A stretch of DNA of 64,000 nucleotides from Pectobacterium betavasculorum (GTDB lineage: Bacteria > Pseudomonadota > Gammaproteobacteria > Enterobacterales > Enterobacteriaceae): the NCBI RefSeq assembly GCF_000749845.1, contig NZ_JQHM01000005.1, positions 1 to 64,000 of the forward strand, in the 5' to 3' direction. Each line of letters opens with the position of its first letter. Position 1 is the stretch's first letter. The notes under the pieces were generated by a model that saw only the letters and a program-made list of their open reading frames with translations, was not told where the DNA came from and did not search any database. This document shows, one piece after another, positions 59,002-64,000 of this stretch. The position numbers were made by a program, and so were the translations under genes.

Positions 59002-62000
59002 ATGGCGAATTTTTTTGTCGACCGTCCTATTTTTGCGTGGGTGCTGGCTATCCTTCTCAGCCTATGCGGTATGTTGGCGATCAAGTCATTACCGATAGAA
59101 CAGTATCCCGATCTGGCTCCGCCCAGCGTAAGGATCACGGCTAGCTACCCCGGTGCATCGGCACAGACGCTGGAAAATACCGTGACACAGGTTATCGAGC
59201 AGAGCATGACCGGGCTGGATAACCTAATGTACATGTCCTCAGACAGCAGCAATACCGGACAGGCTCGAATCATGCTGACCTTCGAGGCGGGCACCGACCC
59301 CGATGAAGCCCGTCAGCAGGTGCAAAACCAACTCCAATCCGCTACCCGCAAGCTGCCGCAGGACGTGCAGCAGCAGGGCGTCACCGTAAGTAAAACGGGT
59401 GACACCAATATCCTGATGGTCGCGTTTGTCTCTACCGATGGCAGCATGGACAAGCAGGATATCTCCGATTATGTCGCGACGAATATTCAGGAGCCGATCA
59501 GCCGCATCAGCGGGGTGGGCGAGGTCGATTCCTATGGATCGCAGTATGCGATGCGCATCTGGTTGGATCCTGCCAAACTGATGGATTACTCGCTGACGAC
59601 CAGCGACGTGGTGCGGGCTATCGAATCGCAAAATAGCCAGGTCTCAGTAGGACAAGTCGGCGGCGTACCGTCGGTGGATAATCAGGCGCTTAACGCCACG
59701 ATTAACGCACAATCTCTGCTACAGACACCGCAGCAGTTTCGTGATATCACGCTGCGCGTCAATCAAGATGGCTCTGCCGTCACGCTGGCTAACGTCGCGG
59801 AAGTGGAGTTGGGAGCAGAGCGCTACGATTTTCTCAGTCGCTTTAACGGTCAGGCGGCGTCTGGGCTGGGCGTGAAACTGGCATCTGGCGCGAATGAGCT
59901 GGAAACTGACAAGCGTGTCAGAGAACGTATCGAAGAACTGTCGCAGTACTTCCCCCACGGGCTGGAAGCCAAAATCGCCTTCGAAACGTCCCCTTTTGTT
60001 AAAGCCTCTATTACTGATGTGGTGAAAACGCTGTTTGAAGCGGTACTGCTGGTCTTTTTGGTTATGTACCTGTTCTTGCAGAATTTCCGCGCCACGCTGA
60101 TTCCCACGATTGCCGTGCCGGTGGTGTTGCTCGGTACGTTTGCCGTGCTGTATGCCTTCGGCTTTAGCCTGAACACGCTGACGATGTTCGCGATGGTGCT
60201 GGCGATTGGCCTGCTGGTGGACGATGCCATCGTGGTGGTGGAGAACGTGGAACGGGTGATGAGCGAAGAGGGGCTATCGCCACGGGAAGCGACGCGAAAA
60301 TCGATGGGGCAGGTGCAAGGGGCGCTGGTCGGGATCGCGCTGGTGTTGTCCGCTGTGTTTGTGCCGATGGCTTTTTTTGGCGGCACTACGGGGGCGATTT
60401 ATCGTCAGTTCTCCATCACGATTGTGACGTCAATGATTCTGTCGGTGCTGGTGGCGATGATTCTGACGCCCGCGCTGTGTGCGACGCTGCTCAAGCCGCT
60501 CGCCAAAGGCCAACACCACGGTCGTAAAGGCTTCTTTGGCTGGTTTAACCGGAGCTTTACCCGCACGTCGCTGGGCTATGAGCGTGGTGTCGGCAAGATA
60601 TTGATCAGCAGCGTGCGCTGGCTGCTGCTTTATATGGGCATCATTGGGATTATGGCTTTCCTGTTTTTCCGACTGCCAACCTCGTTTTTACCACAGGAAG
60701 ATCGGGGCGTGTTCACGACTCAGGTACAGCTCCCACCTGGGGCGACGCAACAGCAGACCTTACAGGTGGTTAACAAAATCGAGCAGTATTACCTTACGCA
60801 GGAAAAGGACGCCGTGACATCCGTGTTTTCCACTATTGGTTCAGGGCCGGGCGGGAATGGACAGAATGTGGCGCGGCTGTTTGTGCGACTTAAAGACTGG
60901 AACGAACGCACTACTCCAGAGAGCAGTTCGTTTGCCGTCATCGAACGTGCAACCAAAGCCTTTCGCAATATCAAGGAAGCGCGAGTATTCGCCAGCAGTC
61001 CGCCGTCGATTAACGGCTTGGGTAGTGCGGCGGGTTTCGCTATGCAGTTACAGGATCGCGGTGGGCTGGGGCACGATGCGCTGATGGCCGCGCGGGATCA
61101 ACTGCTGAACATGGCTGAGAGTAACCGAGAGCTGACGCGCGTGCGCCACAACGGTCTGGATGACGGTTCACAACTGCGGATTCATATCGATCAGCGCAAA
61201 GCGCAGGCGCTGGGTGTGTCGGTAGACGACATTAATAGCACGCTGAAAACGGGCTGGGGGTCGACCTATGTAAATGACTTTCTTGACCGTGGCCGAGTGA
61301 AGAAAGTCTACGTACAGGCGGCAGCGAAGTTCCGCATGCTGCCGGACGACATCAGTAAATGGTATGTGCGCAACAACAGCGGCGGCATGGTGCCGTTTAG
61401 CGCGTTTGCACAAACCGTCTGGGAAACCGGTTCGCCGCGTCTTGAGCGTTATAACGGTTATTCATCGCTGGAGATTGTCGGCGAGGCGACGCCGGGCGTT
61501 AGTACCGGTACGGCGATGACTATCATGGAATCGCTGGTGGAGAAACTGCCGGAAGGCTTTGGGGTGGAGTGGACGGGGATGTCCTTGCAGGAGCGTCTCA
61601 GCGGGGCGCAGGCTCCGGCGCTGTATGCGATTTCGCTGCTGGTGGTGTTTCTGTGTCTGGCTGCACTGTATGAAAGTTGGACGGTGCCGTTCTCCGTCAT
61701 GCTGGTGGTGCCGATGGGTGTGCTGGGGGCACTGGTGGCGACCTGGGCGCGCGGTCTGGAAAACGATGTCTATTTTCAGGTTGGGCTACTGACGGTGGTC
61801 GGGTTATCGGCGAAGAACGCCATCCTGATTGTGGAGTTCGCCAACGAGATGAACCAGAAAGGGAAGGATCTGGTTGAGGCCACGCTGGAGGCTTCCCGCC
61901 AGCGGCTGCGACCAATTTTGATGACGTCATTGGCGTTTATCTTCGGCGTGCTACCGATGGCGACCAGCAGCGGTGCGGGCTCTGCCAGCCAGCATGCGGT

Positions 62001-62124
62001 GGGAACGGGCGTGATAGGTGGGATGCTGGCTGCTACTTTCCTCGCCATTTTCTTCGTGCCGCTGTTCTTTGTCGTCGTGCGCCGCCGCTTTCCGTTAAAA
62101 GAGAAGATGACGGAGCAGGATTAG
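59002..62124 (+). CDS. acrD: Aminoglycoside/acid-compound RND efflux pump AcrD
   Basis: A 1040-residue inner-membrane RND transporter. Over its full length it resembles E. coli AcrD most ([26 protein letters not shown]-type loops; [12 protein letters not shown]-like [21 protein letters not shown]). The proton-relay pair Asp-Asp is in [18 protein letters not shown] and the Lys partner in [16 protein letters not shown]. No membrane-fusion or outer-membrane partner lies nearby; E. coli AcrD likewise borrows AcrA and TolC. ATG 59002 follows GAGGAG. Confidence 0.93.
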   Translation: MANFFVDRPIFAWVLAILLSLCGMLAIKSLPIEQYPDLAPPSVRITASYPGASAQTLENTVTQVIEQSMTGLDNLMYMSSDSSNTGQARIMLTFEAGTDPDEARQQVQNQLQSATRKLPQDVQQQGVTVSKTGDTNILMVAFVSTDGSMDKQDISDYVATNIQEPISRISGVGEVDSYGSQYAMRIWLDPAKLMDYSLTTSDVVRAIESQNSQVSVGQVGGVPSVDNQALNATINAQSLLQTPQQFRDITLRVNQDGSAVTLANVAEVELGAERYDFLSRFNGQAASGLGVKLASGANELETDKRVRERIEELSQYFPHGLEAKIAFETSPFVKASITDVVKTLFEAVLLVFLVMYLFLQNFRATLIPTIAVPVVLLGTFAVLYAFGFSLNTLTMFAMVLAIGLLVDDAIVVVENVERVMSEEGLSPREATRKSMGQVQGALVGIALVLSAVFVPMAFFGGTTGAIYRQFSITIVTSMILSVLVAMILTPALCATLLKPLAKGQHHGRKGFFGWFNRSFTRTSLGYERGVGKILISSVRWLLLYMGIIGIMAFLFFRLPTSFLPQEDRGVFTTQVQLPPGATQQQTLQVVNKIEQYYLTQEKDAVTSVFSTIGSGPGGNGQNVARLFVRLKDWNERTTPESSSFAVIERATKAFRNIKEARVFASSPPSINGLGSAAGFAMQLQDRGGLGHDALMAARDQLLNMAESNRELTRVRHNGLDDGSQLRIHIDQRKAQALGVSVDDINSTLKTGWGSTYVNDFLDRGRVKKVYVQAAAKFRMLPDDISKWYVRNNSGGMVPFSAFAQTVWETGSPRLERYNGYSSLEIVGEATPGVSTGTAMTIMESLVEKLPEGFGVEWTGMSLQERLSGAQAPALYAISLLVVFLCLAALYESWTVPFSVMLVVPMGVLGALVATWARGLENDVYFQVGLLTVVGLSAKNAILIVEFANEMNQKGKDLVEATLEASRQRLRPILMTSLAFIFGVLPMATSSGAGSASQHAVGTGVIGGMLAATFLAIFFVPLFFVVVRRRFPLKEKMTEQD

Positions 62125-62180
62125 GTGCAGATGCAATAATTTATGGTGAAATTCATCAAACTGTAAAAAAAGGTAACTAC

Positions 62181-62217
62181 GTTATGTCCTGCTAAACTAC
62201 GCAACCAAGGACATAAC
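62181..62217 (+). promoter_or_regulatory. Leader hairpin burying the alkaline phosphatase ribosome site
   Basis: Perfect 10-bp arms GTTATGTCCT (62181-62190) and AGGACATAAC (62208-62217), 17-base loop, ending one base before the ATG at 62219. The AAGGA ribosome site (62207-62211) lies in the 3' arm, so it would be paired when the stem forms. It could equally be a protein operator. Confidence 0.65.
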
Positions 62218-62218
62218 A

Positions 62219-63964
62219 ATGAAAGCTCGCTGGTTACTGCCTTTACTGATGTCTGCTGCGCTGCCAGGAATGGTGCAGGCTCAGGCCATTTATCCCATTG
62301 ACCGCGCCACCATGCTGGCAGGCGGGAAATTCGATTTTAAAGTCGAGTTTGATGAAGTACTCAAGCCGCAAGATATTCGCATTCTGATCAACGGCAAAGA
62401 TTACCAGCAGGTGCTGGGCAAAACGGCCTCGTTTGTTGAGCGTGAAGACGGCGGCAACGCCTCCACTGTCTGGCTGCGAGACGTCAACCTGCCGGAAGCG
62501 GGCAAGTATGTGGTAGAAGCGGAAGCCAAAGGCAAAAAGACCCAGGTGAACTGGGACGTCTATTCAGCGTCCGGTACGCGTAAAGCCAAAAACGTGATTC
62601 TGTTCATCGGCGATGGCCTGTCCGTTGCGCACCGCACTGGCGCGCGCATCCTGTCCAAAGGGGTGACGGAAGGCAAAGCGGATGGTCGTTTGGCGATTGA
62701 TGACCTGCAATATATGGCGTTTGGCGGTACTTCCAGCACTGACTCCATCGCGGCCGACAGCGCCAACACCATGAGTGCTTACATGACCGGTCACAAGTCC
62801 GGTGTGAATGCGCTGGGTGTGTACGTCAGCCGTAGCAAAAATTCACTGGATCACCCGAAGCAAGAAACGCTGGGTGAGCTGTTAACCCGTTCTACCAAGA
62901 TGTCGGTCGGCGTCGTCAGCGATGCTGAACTTCAGGACGCCACGCCAGCGGCGGTCGTCTCTCACACGCGTCGTCGTGCGGATAAAGCCGAAATCGTTGA
63001 GATGTTCTACAACGTTCAGCCTACGGTCATGTTGGGCGGCGGTTCTGCTTACTTCCTGCCGAAAAGTACGCCGGGTTCAAAGCGTAAAGACGAAACCAAC
63101 TACGTTGAGAAATTCCAGCAGGCGGGTTACTCACTGGTTACCGATGCGGATTCACTGAAGAAAAACGCGTCACAGGCCACCAAGCTGCTGGGGCTGTTCC
63201 ACACTGGCAATATGGATGGTGTGATGGATCGTCGTTTCCTGAAAAACGACGTAGCCAAGAAATTCCCCAACCAGCCTGATCTGACTGAAATGACGCAGGC
63301 GGCGCTGGATGTGCTGTCCAAAAACCAAGACGGCTTCTTCCTGATGGTGGAATCCGCGTTGATCGACAAAGCATCTCACCCGCTGGATTGGGAGCGTGCG
63401 TTTACTAACACCATCATGCTGGATCAGTCTGTCGCGATAGCCAAGAAGTTCGTGGAGAAAAACCCAGATACGATGATTATCGTCACGGGTGACCATACGC
63501 ACGGTCTGTCTATCATCGGTACGATAGATGACAGCAAACCTGGCACCGAGATGCGTGAGAAAGTCGGCGTGTATGAAGATGCAGGCTACCCGAACTACAA
63601 AGACGCCAACAAAGACGGCTACCCGGATGATTTGAACGTCTCCAAACGTCTGGCTGTATTCTTCAATAACTTCCCGGACTATTACGAAACGTTCCGTCCG
63701 AAGCTGGATAACCAGTTTGTTCCTGCCATCAAGAACGAAAAAGATGAATACGTTGCCAACAAAGCCTACGAGAAAGTACCAGGTGCGGTATTCCGTGAAG
63801 GGATCCTGCCACGATCTTCCGATACGGGCGTTCATGCCGTTGACGATATGGTGATTCAGGCGAGCGGACCGGGTGCTGAGCGCATTCGTGGTTACATGGA
63901 AAACACCGATCTGTTCCGCGTGATTGTTGATGCACTGGCGGTGAAACCGCAAGACAAAAAGTAA
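62219..63964 (+). CDS. Periplasmic alkaline phosphatase
   Basis: A 581-residue alkaline phosphatase-superfamily enzyme with a signal peptide (about 1-22, ending VQAQA). An N-terminal beta-rich domain (about 25-118) precedes the catalytic domain. Metal and catalytic residues: NVILFIGDGLS (Asp), the nucleophile Ser in AADSANTMSAYMTG, the acidic/His pair in ESALIDKASHPLDW, GDHTHG and the final His in SSDTGVHAVDD. It is longer than and clearly different from E. coli PhoA (471), so I do not use that symbol. It probably releases phosphate from organic esters. About 94 bp downstream of acrD. Confidence 0.88.
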   Translation: MKARWLLPLLMSAALPGMVQAQAIYPIDRATMLAGGKFDFKVEFDEVLKPQDIRILINGKDYQQVLGKTASFVEREDGGNASTVWLRDVNLPEAGKYVVEAEAKGKKTQVNWDVYSASGTRKAKNVILFIGDGLSVAHRTGARILSKGVTEGKADGRLAIDDLQYMAFGGTSSTDSIAADSANTMSAYMTGHKSGVNALGVYVSRSKNSLDHPKQETLGELLTRSTKMSVGVVSDAELQDATPAAVVSHTRRRADKAEIVEMFYNVQPTVMLGGGSAYFLPKSTPGSKRKDETNYVEKFQQAGYSLVTDADSLKKNASQATKLLGLFHTGNMDGVMDRRFLKNDVAKKFPNQPDLTEMTQAALDVLSKNQDGFFLMVESALIDKASHPLDWERAFTNTIMLDQSVAIAKKFVEKNPDTMIIVTGDHTHGLSIIGTIDDSKPGTEMREKVGVYEDAGYPNYKDANKDGYPDDLNVSKRLAVFFNNFPDYYETFRPKLDNQFVPAIKNEKDEYVANKAYEKVPGAVFREGILPRSSDTGVHAVDDMVIQASGPGAERIRGYMENTDLFRVIVDALAVKPQDKK

Positions 63965-64000
63965 CCCTACGACGCTATGAATAATGCGAAATGTAGCAAA

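Noticed and set aside
62130-62180. Possible Pho box upstream of the alkaline phosphatase
   Set aside because: ATCAAACTGTAAA only loosely resembles a CTGTCAT repeat; not enough to call a PhoB site.
63170-63952. Minus-strand open frame (260 codons) inside the alkaline phosphatase gene
   Set aside because: Shadow of a conserved coding region; no homology by eye and no plausible start site.
62219-63964. Assignment of the terminal phosphatase as E. coli-type PhoA
   Set aside because: It is over 100 residues longer, has an extra N-terminal beta-rich domain, and the catalytic surroundings differ; only superfamily membership is shared.

Overview
The window reads as a chromosomal segment of a soft-rot enterobacterium, most likely Pectobacterium. 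Enterobacterales membership rests on near-complete protein identity by eye to E. coli families (GlpT, GlpD, GlgP, Asd, NfuA, AcrD) and on conserved gene order (yigI-pldA-recQ-rhtB-pldB-yigL; gntR/yhgN/asd; glgBXCAP; glpG-glpR; malPQ-nfuA-gntX-bioH). The genus is an inference from the mosaic order, not something proved by the sequence. Coding density is high. I see no rRNA, tRNA, CRISPR array, prophage or intact insertion sequence.

Layout. 0.1-6.5 kb: phospholipid and DNA repair block (yigI, pldA, recQ, a 47-codon rhtC stump, rhtB, pldB, yigL). 6.6-13.6 kb: glycerol-3-phosphate block, with glpTQ divergent from the anaerobic dehydrogenase operon glpABC. 13.6-14.1 kb: a non-coding stretch holding the iron-responsive small RNA RyhB behind a Fur box. 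14.1-20.1 kb: the pirin yhhW, a GH3 glycosidase, and gluconate genes (gntR, gntK, a GntP-family permease) whose shared control region has two overlapping GntR-type operators and a consensus CRP site. 20.3-25 kb: yhgN, asd, a GNAT gene, and an orphan BtsS-type pyruvate sensor kinase. 25.3-34.7 kb: the glycogen operon glgBXCAP. 35-36.6 kb: glpD behind a GlpR operator. 37.4-44.2 kb: the L-ascorbate system (ulaABCDEF divergent from ulaG-ulaR). 44.3-51.8 kb: glpE, then a five-gene carboxylate-uptake operon (tctA, tctB, tctC, a DapA-family lyase, and a DeoR-HTH/PfkB kinase fusion) lying between glpE and glpG, then glpG-glpR. 51.8-58.7 kb: malPQ, nfuA, gntX, bioH. 59-64 kb: the RND pump acrD and a periplasmic alkaline phosphatase.

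The common theme is carbon supply. Glycerol phosphodiesters are cleaved by GlpQ, imported by GlpT and oxidised by GlpABC or GlpD under GlpR. Gluconate enters through the GntP-family permease and is phosphorylated by GntK. Ascorbate goes through the Ula PTS to xylulose 5-phosphate. Glycogen and maltodextrin are handled by Glg and MalPQ. Relative to E. coli, the glpD/glpEGR neighbourhood has been opened twice, by the ula block and by the tct block.

The most interesting features beyond standard annotation are the tct operon with its HTH-kinase fusion (which has an internal start for a free kinase), a dispersed hairpin repeat with a compensatory stem change between copies, a nested palindrome block after glgP, a hairpin that buries the ribosome binding site of the alkaline phosphatase, the rhtC stump, and an apparently 5'-extended RyhB.
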